A stretch of DNA of 64,000 bases from Anagrus nilaparvatae (Eukaryota; Arthropoda; Insecta; Hymenoptera; Mymaridae): the NCBI GenBank assembly GCA_022575985.1, contig JAKSXM010000002.1, forward strand, positions 18,463,001 to 18,527,000, given 5' to 3'. The translations under genes and the position numbers were made by a program. Of this stretch, positions 12,530 through 26,000 are shown piece by piece. Within the stretch, counting starts at the first letter, position 1. Each line of letters opens with the position of its first letter. The notes under the pieces were generated by a model that did no database searches, was not told the DNA's origin, and worked only from the letters and a program-made list of their open reading frames with translations.

Positions 12530-13989
12530 CAGTTATGCAGTTATAATGCTTATTAATATTTTTTTAATTTATATATTTAAAAAAATTGAAGCTATAATTA
12601 TAAGACGTCAAAAAATTTTTATTGAGATACCTATATAATAATTCTTATTCAACAAGATATTAAAATTACGCGCCAAATTTGGTATAGTTTCATCCGTTTC
12701 TGCCCATGTGTGGTTTTGCAGTGTATGAAAAGATTAGAACATTTCCAACATTTCCAACATTTCCAACCTGCATGCATGCATATATGTGATAAGTGAATTC
12801 TGGAATTAACCAGGCACATCATCTTGGGATTACTAATCAAAGACGGTTTACCTAATATTTTTAAAATGTGTGCATATTATAGTTTTTAAAAAATAAAAAT
12901 TAAAGCTTCTAAAATAAGAATATAATAGTTTTATGTAGTACCTTTACCCGAATGGGAACCTTCAACAACAGTACTAACAAACTTGCAAAAAATTATCGAT
13001 AACATTTTTAAAAAAATAAATAAATCCAAATTTGAAGAAAAAAATGAAACTTTTACAATTTGCAGGTATCACAGTGTTTCAACTTTCTTTTTTTATGCAG
13101 ATGAATTTTCTATTCCTAAAATATGTAAATATTAATTTATAATCACAATATTTATAATTTTTATTTTTGAGTTATTTAAAGTTTTTTTCTTTTTACTTTT
13201 TATTTCATAATTATAATCAAATTATAATTAAATTGATCAAATGATAAAATTTATTTAATTTAAAGACATTAAAACATAAAAATAAATTATGTTTAATTAT
13301 ACAATTTAAAGTAAGAGTAATTATTATACTTAAGTTTAAGTAATATTTTGTAAACGCATATCGTTGCTTTAATAATTAATAAATAACTTATGTATTTATT
13401 CAAATAAATAAACATTAATTGCAAGCCTTAATATTTTATAAGTTTAATAAAATAAATTTTCAAGGTGTTTTCTGTAATAGACCATTGATATAATGAACCA
13501 ATGAATAAACCATTTTTAAATTAAAAAGTTACCTTTTTTTACCCATACTATTAATTTAACTTTTTTGGCTTAAAAAATCTATAGAGGATTTTTAACCAAG
13601 GGAGCAAAAAAAAAGAATGGCCCAGATCGCACGTTACGATCTGGGGTATTTTTTTTTTTGTTCTCATGGACAAAACGAAATTTTTCTTTCTCAGTGGGGT
13701 GAAAACGCGTTTTTTTCGATTTCGTTGCGGGGCGAAAAAAGTGTTTTCGACCCGCTAGGAAGAAAAGTTTATTTTGATAAATAAACACTATCAAATATGA
13801 TTTTAAATAATAATCTTGAGAACTTAATATTTTATTTTTTATTTTCAAGATTTATAAAATCAAATGTTATAAAAATATTGTGAACTTTGTAAAAGTAATT
13901 TATACCGATCCCGAAGAATTTTTGATAGATCTCTTTAGATCTTCGCAGATATTTTTTGATCTCTAGAGATCAAAAGTGATCTCCGGAGA
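12530..13989. other. Gene-free AT-rich stretch
   Basis: No gene is recognised. A triple 'catttccaa' direct repeat occurs near 12740-12770. About 13595-13760 is a moderately GC-richer block with a short hairpin (CAGATCGcacgttaCGATCTG). Related wording recurs near 15980-16150 and 20140-20230, so it is a dispersed repeat. About 13920-14000 holds repeated 'gatct' and 'agatc' hairpins. Confidence 0.55.
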
Positions 13990-14790
13990 TCTCTGGAGAT
14001 TAAAACACTTTAAAGTGTCACCTTTTAAACTCCATAAACCGCAATTTTTTATCAATAATTTTTTCATCAATGTAGCCAATTAACCAAATGTCCATTTTTG
14101 GCTAAAAATGACCAATTTTTAAATTGCTGACAAATTCGTAATTTCTGACAAAAAAGGGTTTTATATGTCTCAAAAAATTTCTACAAGCTTCAAGTTTCCA
14201 AAAATTTTTTATTCGTCTTATTTCCTTAAGTCGTTTTGAAAAAATAACTCTTCAAAGTTAACATTAAAAATGAGCTTTTTTAGAAAATCATAAAATTGGG
14301 ACTCTGACTTCAAATTATCATATCTGATTAACAAATAATTGAAAAAAGTAGAGTAAGAAATTTTTGGAAACTTGAAGCTTGTGGAAATATTTTGAGACTT
14401 ATAAAACCCATTTTCGTCAAAAATTACAAATTTGGCAGCAATTTAAAAATTGGTTATTTGTATAACCAAAAATGACCATTCGGTTAATTGGCTATAGTAA
14501 TGAGAGAATTAATGATAATAAATTGCAGTTTACGGCGTTTGAATGGTGATACTTACACCAGAAAATGAGACCAACCAGAAGAGTTTTGGTTAACTTTCGA
14601 GGTTTTAGCGTTTCATTGAAAATTACCAAAAAAACCCTATTTTATAACATTGAGCCCTGCGTTTCTAGGCCCAGAAGGCCCATTGAAATGAACGGAGGGT
14701 AGTCGGCATGTTTTTTCAACATAATAAACTCATTCATAACCATTTGGTATAAATTGATGTTCCAAATGTATTGATCTCCCCTGTTAGTGG
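13990..14790. repeat. Dispersed repeat copy A with internal palindrome
   Basis: 14015-14560 is palindromic: both arms carry the phrase 'gccaattaaccaaatg', then 'accaatttttaaattgct', then 'aagcttcaagtttccaaaaa', in opposite orientations. The right flank (14560-14790) contains the GC-richer block with CCCTGCGTTTCTAGGCCCAG. The same block and arm recur in the opposite orientation at 41610-42015, so this is one copy of an interspersed family. In both copies one frame over the GC-richer block reads MLKKHADYPPF and GLLGLETQGS. It is an open frame in this copy (14642-14887, minus) but is interrupted by a stop in the other. Confidence 0.75.
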
Positions 14791-15843
14791 TAATAAGATA
14801 ACTTACTATTAATTTTAATTTAATTTTATTAAATAGACAATACGTATGTACGTTAAAATCAGATTCATTGAAATCTAATTTTATCATATTTTCAGATATT
14901 TAACAGAAAATTGTATTTGCAAGATAGTTTTCGGTGTTTCATTAAAATCATATGTATAACAAATATAGAAATACTTTCAAAAATTATAATTCAGATGTAA
15001 GTAAGTACTATAATACAAATAAGTACTAGATATACAGATATTTGTTAATAATATAATATGAATATAATGTAAAAAATTTTCCAAAACAACATGTTAAGCT
15101 ATTATGCAGAACCAAATGTAAATGAAAAGACTTATATTGTAAGTAGCATTGTTAAATTTGTATTTACATGAATTTAAATATAGGGGAAAAACCATAAATA
15201 TATTATTACAACAAACAGCAATAGAAGTAGTGTGTAATATTTAGAATGTAGTTTTCTTACCTGCGAGCGTGACGAGTGATTAATTTCAAATAGAATAAGG
15301 GATCTACAAGCTTATGCACGCGCATAAATCGACAAGATTATTCAAAATAATAGAATTTTTGATTATTAACTTTTGTTATAATGTCAGATTTTATTTATTT
15401 TTTTAACAACTTCTTCAATTTTTATTTAGTGGTAACTTACAACTTTTGAATTTGGACAACATTGAAAAACTGTACGTGATGCTGGTGGTTTATTGTTTTT
15501 CTGTTAATGTCAGAATTTGGGGATGCGCTAATTTAAGAGGGTAAAACAAATAGTCATTTTTGTGTATTCAAAATTTTTTTTATTTCGAAAAATGGTTTGC
15601 AGTATATAATGCACGATAAGGTATCAAAATTTGATATTAGAATCTCAAAGGAAAAATATTTTTGCAAATTTTTCCAACGTACTCTGTAAGGCCTATAGGC
15701 CTTCTAGTTGTAGAATGAAATTTTTGCCTTTAAATTGGCATTAGGATACTAAGAATTAGAAATACAATATGAAATTTAAGCTATCTCTGCACATATGTTT
15801 AAAATCATCAAAATTAATTTCTATACACACTGAAAAATAATTT
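14791..15843. other. Gene-free AT-rich stretch
   Basis: Nothing recognisable as a gene or RNA. Composition is AT-rich without a clear repeat structure. Confidence 0.55.
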
Positions 15844-16265
15844 CGGTTGTGGCAGCCGGATTTCTTTTTTGTTTTTGTCTTTGTTTAATCGATTGCAAAC
15901 GATTAATTATTTAAAATGCTAGTAACGCAGTACTAGGGTTCGAAATAGTATATTACGACCTAGGGCCAGAAAAATAAGGAATGGCCCATATCGCACGCAA
16001 ATTTTATCTTTCGTGACGAAACCAAGGATGGCACACTGCCATTTGGGGCATTATTTTTTTATGACTCAGAGTTGTACATGATTTTTCTGCGTCAAAAGGC
16101 AAGAAATCACATCTTTATCCGGAGGCGCCGTGGCTGAGAAATAAGTGCTTTCTGGTCGATGACCAAAAAAAAAAAATTTTATGAACAAGAAAAAAATTTT
16201 TTTTACACGTTATATGACATTTGCAACCATTTCAAATAAAAAGAAAATTCCGGCTGCCACAACCG
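15844..16265. mobile_element. 422-bp MITE-like inverted-repeat element
   Basis: CGGTTGTGGCAGCCGGATTT at the left end faces its reverse complement AAATTCCGGCTGCCACAACCG-like end at the right. The interior contains a GC-richer block (about 15985-16160) related in wording to blocks near 13600 and 20150. No target duplication could be read with confidence. Confidence 0.7.
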
Positions 16266-19200
16266 CATATAATTGCTAGAAGAATCACGAGAGAAATGGG
16301 AATTATTAATTAATATAGCGAATATACACCATCTCTTATATTTATGAATAGGAGATTCGCTGATGATCACCAAAAATTATTCTCCACAAAATAAATTTGT
16401 CTACTTTAATCGTAAGTGGATACAAATTTACGCATAATTACAGTATGCAAAGATGCATTTTTTAAAAATTCTAAACAACAGCAGGAAAATTTTTTTAAAT
16501 AATGAAATCCTCGCATCAGATTAAATCACGGTTTTCCCAGCTTTTTTTTAGCAATATGAAAATATAAAAGTTTTTACCCTTCTAAAATTTTCAAAACGCT
16601 CCTAAGTTACAGACTACTGTTTATTTAACCGTGCAATTGTATTTTTTTTGTAATTCAAAATTTTTTTTGTATTATGACAAAAAAATAAATTAAATATTTT
16701 GTTATTATTATAATATTTTCAAGTATAGTTATTATATCGTTTATTTAATGAGCGTGGAAATGATTTTGCACGCAGATATGCTTTTTTCAGGTACTTTATG
16801 GGATTTCCTATGATTTTAAGGATTATAACCCGGTTAATGAACACAAAAAAAAACATGAATTTTTTGGAAAAAAAAATTTTTATAAAAATAAAGAATCGTG
16901 CAGTTATAGCTTTATCTTTCCATGTTTATAGTAAATAAGACTTTATAATATGAAACAACGGCTGGTTATTTTACATAAAAGAACTGTTTTCGTGTTGTTT
17001 TAAGATTGTATTATTCAAAATTCGGTTAGAAAAAAGTTTTAAAATCTAAATATTCTTACTTACTAAATATTCGTGTTTTTTGTAAATATAATTGTTTTTT
17101 GGTAACCATATTTGGATCCACATGCATTAAATCTAAAAAAAATTTATGAATAATTCTGTTAACAAAAACATTTCATGTGCCTTGTACTTCTCCAACAGTG
17201 CATTAACGGTTCCGAATTTTGTGATCCTTTTTTCAAAAAAAATGCCAAAGATCTCTGATTATGGCCTGTTTTTGGTTAGTTACGTATTATTTTTCCTTAG
17301 GTTTTTGTTTTTTATGTATCAATTTTCGCAAGAAATTTGATTATTTTGTGGGCAAAGGGAAAAAATTCTAACTGTTAAGGATAGAAGAAAATTTAATTAT
17401 TATAAAAAAACTCAAAAAAGTTAAGAAAATATACACAAAAAAAAAACTGGATAAAAATTATCAAAACCGTACTATGTAGTGCTATGCGTGAAAATTTTTC
17501 AGCAAAAGACCCAAAAGGCTCATTTACTACAACGTCTGGTAAAAATTTGCTTTTTGAAAGAACTTTTTGTAAAAACTAAGTCAACGACCACGTTTAGCAA
17601 AATTATATTTTGTAAAAAATTACACAATTTCTTCTCTAAAATTACCATGGAAAATTACATAAATTAAAATAATGATAAGTATAAAAAAAAAGAAGAATAT
17701 TTTTTTTCTCGCATCCCTCATCTGTAAAAAAAAAGCCATTAATAATTCTCCATGGAAATATTTGTCATTAGAGAGAAAGCGAGCAAAAAAATACATTTCA
17801 GACGATTTATTCCTTGGTTTTCTTATATATTATATGATTTACTTTCGTAAAACACATTTTTCTTTTCCTATGTAGCGCCATTTTTTTTTCTTTTTACCCT
17901 AAAATACATGAACGAGACAAACTAAAAAAAAAAGTCGATAAAGCATCCCCACGCATCATGATCATCATCATAGCACATAGTAGTGTCCATCCCTTCTTTA
18001 TAAATATAACTGGACGATAAGTCACAACATACTCAAGCCACGTACTCTTTTTTTTTTTTTGAAGAAAAATAATGTTTTGCCAATTCGTCTAGTACGTCAT
18101 TTTATTCAGAAAAAAAGGGGATAAAAATGAGAGCTTAAAAAAAAACATCTGGATCATTTTGTTATGGTCCTCCCGCCGTGTACTAAAAATCTTTATTATA
18201 AAATTTTCTAATAATATAACTGAAATTTTTATCGTTTATATTTACAAAAAGGGTAGATTAATAAATATTGGTCAGTATAAGGGATAAAATTTTTTCTAAA
18301 ATACAATAGACTTTTCGCCCTAAAAGTTTTAATATCATGTGAACAACAACTGGACAATATCAAGATTTATAGTTTTTTTTTTCAAAAAAATTTTTAAATG
18401 ACAATTTTTGCAAAAAAAAAAATTTTTTTTGGTATCAATTTTTGATATAAATTTTATTATACATCAATTTCATACACAGATACTATAAATTAACACGTGT
18501 TGCTTTTAACATCCATAATTCAAAAGATAATAAGAGTTTAGATAACATTAATAATACTTTTTTTCAATTTTTCTACAATATATTATAAAAATGATAATAT
18601 TTAAGAACATAAGGCTTGAATTTTTGTTTTATATTAAATCCCCATGTTTTTGAGAGAAAAAAGAAACAATAATTTCAATTTTAGGTATTAAATTAATCGT
18701 TTAGTTTATTTTTTATTCACGCGATTTAGAGACACGTGTAATTTATTATTGGTCAGTTCGTTTTAATTGTGTTTTTCTGTGGGGTTGACACAATTTTTTT
18801 TCTTTTAGGATCAAATTTCTAAATATTGTACAATAGAATTATAAAAAAGGGATCTTTTTTTGGTCAAACTCAATTAATTGTGATTTTTTTTTTATTTTAG
18901 TAAATTTTTGATTTATGTAGTTTTAGATGTTGATTTTTAATTGAATGATTCTTTTTTATGGGGAAGAATGGGATATTTTTTTTTGTGGAAAACAATAAGA
19001 CAAATTATGAATGGTTTATTGTATTAATTTTTTGTATGGCTTGATACATTTTTGTTTTGACGTTTTAAATGATGATAATTGTGAAATGAGTAAAAGAACA
19101 AAGAAGTCAAAAAAAAAATATGTAAATTTATTTTTGAATTAGAAAATTTTCAACAATAAATAAAATCCTTTGATGATTTTTTACTGCGTATTTGAATTAC

Positions 19201-19790
19201 TCTTTTTAATAATTTTAATTTAATTATACGATTTCAGCGGGTATTTGAAGTAAATTTTTGAAACTAACTTCTTCAAAATTGAAAAATTTGGAATTTTTTT
19301 TTTAATTTAAAATTAAGCATCTGAGGTTAAAAAATTTATGTATTGAAAAAAATTTAGTCCCAAGGGTTAAATTGGAGAATTTTTTTTTTTAATTTTCTTT
19401 GTTGGATAAAACTGGATATAAGACATTTTTTATGAATGATATAAAACATTTTTTATTTTCCTTGAACCTTTAATGGTCAATTTTGATCTATCGAGTATAC
19501 CTTTTTACTCGAAAGTAAAATTTTACTCCAGAAATCTTTCATATATATATTATTTTAATCACTATATAATTTCATTTGTTTCTTTTTTTAAAATTTATAA
19601 AGATCATCCTAAAGTTTGTTCTGAAAATGCATTTTAACCGTAAAGCTGAAAGTTCAAAGGTTCAGATATACCCTGAAAATTGTTTCGGGCTTGATATGGT
19701 TGTGAGTAAATGTGAGTATAACAGCTGGATTTTCACACAGCGATAGTCAAGATGAAAATATTCTCACCTTCTGTAGAAAATTTTTGGCTT
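16266..19790. other. Gene-free AT-rich stretch
   Basis: No gene is recognised. The open frames at 17146-17340, 17479-17667 and 17672-17875 are Lys/Phe-rich, have no recognisable domain, and are flanked by homopolymer-rich DNA. They are regarded as chance frames. A CATCATGATCATCATCAT microsatellite-like patch is near 17955. Confidence 0.5.
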
Positions 19791-19799
19791 CTGAAAATA

Positions 19800-20080
19800 G
19801 TTATGGGTCCACAAAGTTGGCCAATTTTGGGAAAAAAATCTAAAAGTATGATAACCCGGAATAGCCTAGATTTTTATATTAGGTCAAAACATACCAAGTT
19901 TATATCAGACATTTTTCAATATTTTAGTTCTTAAGGAGTAATATGTCGGGCCTTTTGAATACAGCCGTTTACCCGCGCTTAAAACAATAAAATTATACTA
20001 TAAAATATAAGCGCGGGCCAGGGTGCCATACATTCAGTTTTTTTTCCGAAAATTGTCCAACTTTGTGGACCCATAAATTT
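19800..20080. repeat. Inverted repeat around a small GCGC core
   Basis: 'atgggtccacaaagttgg' and the following 'ccaattttgggaaaaaaa' (19804-19838) return as the imperfect reverse complement 'ttttttccgaaaattgtcc' plus 'aactttgtggacccat' (20041-20076). Inside lies a second inverted pair, CCCGCGCTTA and TAAGCGCGGG (about 19972-20018). This is likely a small foldback element. Confidence 0.65.
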
Positions 20081-23000
20081 TTCCAGAGACCGGGGCCAAA
20101 AAAACAGGTCCCGACAAAAAATTCAAATTTTAATCCTGAATCTAGGCATTCTTTTTTGCTCCCATGGATTTAATGCAATTTTTCTTTCTCAGGCGGAAGA
20201 AAAGGTTTTTTTTCGGCGCGAAAATAGTTATTTTTTGCTACACGCCTCGTATACCTGTAAAACCTCGCATCAGGCAAAATAAATATTTCTACGAGTTTAG
20301 AATGTACTAAATGTTTACATGTTTGCACGTGCTTTCAAGCTTTATCACTATGCTATATGTGAAGTATATTTTTACTGAAACTCGGTCATTGAAGTCCCCG
20401 CAGAATTTCTACAAAAACTTTTCAAAATTCTCTAAAACTTTGATTAACATTTTTATAAATAAAATTTTAGAATGAAATAGAATCTCATCTTTCAAGTGGA
20501 CTTAATCTTCAAAAATCTAAATAAAGAAATAATTTATTTTCACTTTTGATGTAAAATGGTTCAAAATAAAAAAATTTTACCTTTAATTAATATCAGCGAC
20601 AACTTTTAGCCTATTACTGAATCAACTACAAGTACTGTAATTAAACCAAAAACCGCCAAAAACTAGATCATAACATTTTTCCTAACTTTTTGTTGTTGGA
20701 GTCACCGGAAATGGCTTGTTCAAATTTTTTTTCGAATACGCAGCCGATATTGCGTTCTTATTCAGCCTGTAGAAATTATTTCACTTGCAGACAAAAAAAA
20801 ATTTATTAATCCCTCGTCATAATAATAATAATCCTCTATCCCAATGTTAAACATTCAAAAAAAATTTAAACTATAGTGCAACTGTTTTTAATTTACATAA
20901 TTTGTTTATTTAAAAAAAAAAATTTTTTTACAAAATTAAACCGTATTAATTCGCGGAAATATTTAGATTTTGCATAGCTACAAGGGTGCAACAAAATTTA
21001 ATCTGAAGCTATGGATTGTCTAGTTTAAAAAGTCACTGTTTTTATTCATTCACAAGTCCAGTTTAAAAATTTCATAAGAACACATGTATTTTGACCTCGT
21101 TTTTCTCGAAAATTTAAAGGGCTTGAGGCTAAAAGTTTGATACCATCATTTATTGTGAACCTTAACATGCAAGAATATAGGTCTTATAGTTGCACTCCTC
21201 ATTAAAGAACTAACTTAATAGAGCGCAGTCGTAGTCCATGGAATAGTGCTCGTAACCTGTAACTGCAAGGTCTCAGGTTCGCCTCTCTATTATAGCAGCC
21301 TTTTTTATCTTAAAAACCTCTGTCATTTTACTTCGTCTGTCTTAGGAACTTATTTCCGGCATGGAATTTGATTAAAAACAAAATTAAATTCTATATATAG
21401 AAAATAAGATCCGCTTTAGGCGGGGGGGGGGGAGGCGATAAATAAATAATAGTTTTGTAAATCCTATCTAATCTTCAATTAAACTTTTTTTCAGGTTTTT
21501 CCCCAAGTGGGAGTTTCTCTTGAAATGTCATGTTCACTATCTCAAGTTCTGTTAATTTTAATTTCATGGCAAGACCATGCGTCGTACTAAATACTTCCTC
21601 ACAGAGAAGAGCGAGGAGGGTCTCTTTTCAGCCTTAAAAATAAAAAATTAACTTAATGGGTTAGGTAGCCTTATTTGAATTCTGAAAAATGATTTACAAT
21701 CTTGCAAGCTCCTATACGCTATCACCGACAAATTCTCTGTCAAATTCATCCAAAAACTTATACATGGCTCTTGAAATCTCTTGAAGAGCCCATCATGCTA
21801 TCTCATTCGAGTATTTTTTTAAAAACGAAAAATAAATTTATAAAATAACTAAATTTTTTTTATTAATCCAATACAAAGTAAAAAATATAAAATTTCGCAA
21901 TTTCTTTTTGCTTAAAAAAATAGTATCGATAAAAATACTTGATTTTGATAAAATATTATAATATCAGCCATTAAATTATATTAAATATTCGATTTATACA
22001 TTTAAATGTCCTATTATACATAATACTTCCCTGTTTATTACTATTATTATTATTATTTATAAGTAATACAGTATAAGTGACAATTGGCTATTGTTCTGTT
22101 TTTACGTAAAGCAAGTAGATAATATACATAAAGTATAATATCAGTAGCTCTCTCATTTCAACCGTAAACAATTTACTTAATGTATTTTAAGTTATTATCA
22201 AAATAAAGCTGATTTTATTTATTCTAGATGAATGCCAAATTATCAAGTGTTATGTTTTAATTATATCTAAAATAATTTTTAATTTTCTTAATCAAAGTAT
22301 ATTTAAATAGGTAAAAAAAAATCATTAAAAAGTCATCAAACTAAATGAGTCATCCAGATGGATCTAGATCATATTTCATTTTTTTTAAAATACACCTCAA
22401 ATAATAATACATCTTTATTTGGTTTGATCCGTATAAAAAATGAAAAAAAAAATATAAATGATTTTTTTAGAACTGTGAAAACGACTCAATCAGTAGATAT
22501 TTTGAAAAAGAAACAATAATCCGCTCGTGTTTACTAGCATTAAACTCGCAGCTTACATTTTTCAAAATACTAGAAACGTTTTCATGGGATTTAAAAAAAA
22601 AAAAAGTAGAATATAAAACATAGCATAATTCGATGGCCTCATTATTTAGTATAAATACTGTGGTTCGGAATATAAAAAAATCCTTAATCGGATTTTCGCC
22701 TCGCGCCCAAAAATATCGGCTCGTGCGCACACCATCATCATCAGCTTCAATTTTTCACCCTACAAAAAAAAATGATCATTCGTATTCGTTTTATAAAATA
22801 CCCTGAGGACTCATTCTTTCTTTTTTTCTTTTTGCGTTAAAAATGGGGCGCGGCAATGCACCCCACAGATTTTCACCCCTCGTATTGTCCACACACGCGC
22901 ATTAATTCTGGCCACTTTTCAAACCTCTCTCTGTTTATAAAAATACTGGACTCACTCGAACACATTTTTTATGTCCGTTTTTTTTTCTATTATTTTTTTT

Positions 23001-26000
23001 TTTTTAGAAAGGTAAGAAATTCGATACATGATGTGTGTTGGTGCAGCAAAGAGACTTGTGAATATTTCCGTTTTCCTGGATCTTTTGTCAATACGACTTT
23101 TATATATATTTTTTTAAGAATAGTAGTGGGGTTATATAGCAATAATTCTTCCCTTTTTTTTTTTTTATTCATTTTTTTATGAGGGGATTTCTCGGCTTTT
23201 TTCCGCTTTCGTGTGGTTTGACTAGGAGGTGTTTAGATACGCTGATCTCTGCCTTATGCTACTTTATTTCCGTATATATACGCTAATAAATGTATTAACG
23301 TTTTTTTTTCATCTGCTAAACACCTGAATAATACTAAAAAAAATTTTTTTTATATACCTAAAAAAAATATTGTACTTTCAACAATCAATATTAAAAAAAA
23401 AATGAATAACTATGTGTTAAAAAAAATTTTATATAATTGACTTACAATACCAATGTTTGTGTAACAAGTTAAAAAAAAAATTTATAAAAAACGTAGCAAA
23501 AAAATTATGTAGTACCTTGCTTATTATAATATAAGGGGTGTTTATTTGTTGTTATAGTTTTTTTTTACACTTTTTTTTTACTTTTTTTTTACTGTTTTTT
23601 TTTTGCTAATAAGTTTGAGTTGGGGTTGTATAGATAATTGATACTTATTTGTGGTGTAAGGTGCATATTTTTTATAAATGTAGTTTTTTATGTTTGTAAT
23701 GGAATTTAATAAATATATTTATTTGGGTGTTATTTGTATGGTGATTATAGGGTTTTTTTGGTTTAGTTTTTTTTTCGGAGTTTTATAAATTATGTTATTA
23801 GTTTTTTTTATGGGGTTTTGGATTTTTGGAAATTTTGTTCAATTTTTTAGAATTTTTTTTAAATTGAAAGGGTTAGTCAAAAAAAATTTTTTTAGTTTAT
23901 CTTTTTAAATCTTTTGAGTTATTAATTAATTAATTGTTTAGCTAAATTTTTGCAATAGATTTAAGAAAATGAGTAGGAGCTACCACAATTGAGAGTTTAC
24001 CGAAATTTATCGCCTTTGAAGTTCTGGAATCTTACTGATCAAAGATTGAACGGAATTTTAGATTTCTGAAAATTACAGGAAATTTCGACGAAATCCTGGC
24101 CATTTTTATTCGTTAGCACAGTTTTTTTTACGAAAAATAAGTTTTGTTTTCGTAATTCGAAGAAACCAAAAAAAAAACTTTTAAGTAGCTGGGATTCTCC
24201 AGAAAAACTGGATACGAAAGTCTTATTTTGATCTGAAAATTCAAATACCCACAGTTCACAGAGGGATCCAGTTCTTACGACCCTCGACCAATCCTTTGGA
24301 TTCTCACATTTTTGTTACAATTACGTACAAAAAAAAGAATAGTAAAATTTACTAAAAATATCAATTTATAAATATTGGTAGATATAACCAAAAAATTAGT
24401 AAATTTTCTTTAAAAAATTGAGATTTAGTTTTTACCAAAAATTTATAGTGACTTTTAACCAAACTTAATTTAGTAAATAAAGCCATAATTATGGTTATAT
24501 TTACTAATTTTTTGTATACGTGTGTACTCAAAATCTTTTGTTTGATGATGAATTGTATATAGTCGTAAACGTTAATATAACTATTTGTTGAACATGAAGC
24601 CAAATTTCGGGGAGGAGAGCTCCAAAATAATTACCAATTTCCCTAAAATAATTGTTTGTTATTTTCTTACATTTTTTATATCCTTAAACTCAACAAATTT
24701 TTCAAAATAAATATAAACATTAAGTAGTGAACCTGATATCGTGTTACAGATTTCTCAAATTTGGGGCAATATACCCCGAAAAATCGGAGTGAAGCAAGCT
24801 AAGGATTAGAGCTTTGACCTATTATCCAAGTGATCATAAAACCAAAAAGATTTTCAGTGAAATGAGAGAATATAAACTGTGCACTACATAACACCTTAGA
24901 TTTACTTCTTACCTTCTTAACCAAACCCTGAATAATCCATAAAAAAATATTTAAAAAAAATTGTAATCTTAATTTTTTATTTCCTCGCAAAACTAATCTT
25001 GTGGTACAATTTAATAAACTAAAAAATATTCATAATATAAAAAAGTTTTTACGAGGGCGTAAATGCTTACAATATCTGTCAGACATTCGATAGACTTTTT
25101 CTAAAAAAACGATAAAATAAAATTCTTTAAAAAAAAGTATTACAAAAAAATATTTTTTTAAAATTTCTTTAAAAAAAACTCAATAATATAGACACAATTT
25201 AAAAAAAAAAAAAAGAAAATTTTCTTAGAACTACTGAAACACTCTATTAGAAACTATATGACAATTTGTTCACCTGTCCAATATATCCCAAAATGCAAAC
25301 GCATTCTAAATACGTTAAAAAAAAATTGAATAAAAAAAAAAGGGAGACAATGTCCAAATAATATACATACATAAGTATTTTTATAGATCAGCATCAAAAA
25401 AACGCCTCGCGAAAAAAAAAATACTGGCTTTTTAAAAATAGAGAGAGTGAGCCCGGAAATGTGTTTATATACCCTCTTTAATTCATCTCCCTTAAATATT
25501 TTTTTGTCAAAAAATGTTGCACATGCTTTGGTATAGATCATTCGTTAAAAAAATTTTTTTTTTCTTGCAGATCATCATTGTTGTTGTTATAAAAAAGTCC
25601 TGGTGTGCATTGCAAAGACACTTAATTTTAAAAATGACCAAGAATATAACGCAAATATAGGGAGAAAAAAAAATAAATTATTTGAAAAAAAAAAATACTT
25701 GACAATAGAAAAATGTATACATGGGCATATTAAAAATAGCATTTTAAACGTGTGCACTAACAATGCCATTTAAAAAAAATTTTTATTATTCATATTTATA
25801 AAAAAAAATATGCTTTATTAGAAAAAAATGAAGGGAGAATAGATAAAAAAAAATTTTTAACACTACCAATCAAGAAGATATTTTCATTTTTGTTAAATCA
25901 AATTTGCCTTGGTTCGAGTAATCGATCTCAGATGCTGTCAATTTTTTTTTCATGTTATAATAAGTTATATCTTGATGATACTTTTAATAAAAATGATTGA

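Noticed and set aside
14100..14500. Palindrome considered as a replication origin or cruciform regulator
   Set aside because: It is part of a dispersed repeat that also occurs at 41.6 kb; there is no independent sign of such a role.
22856..23182. 108-aa open frame in a slightly GC-richer region
   Set aside because: No domain, runs of Phe, and an overlapping minus-strand frame of similar length. Considered as a first exon but without support.
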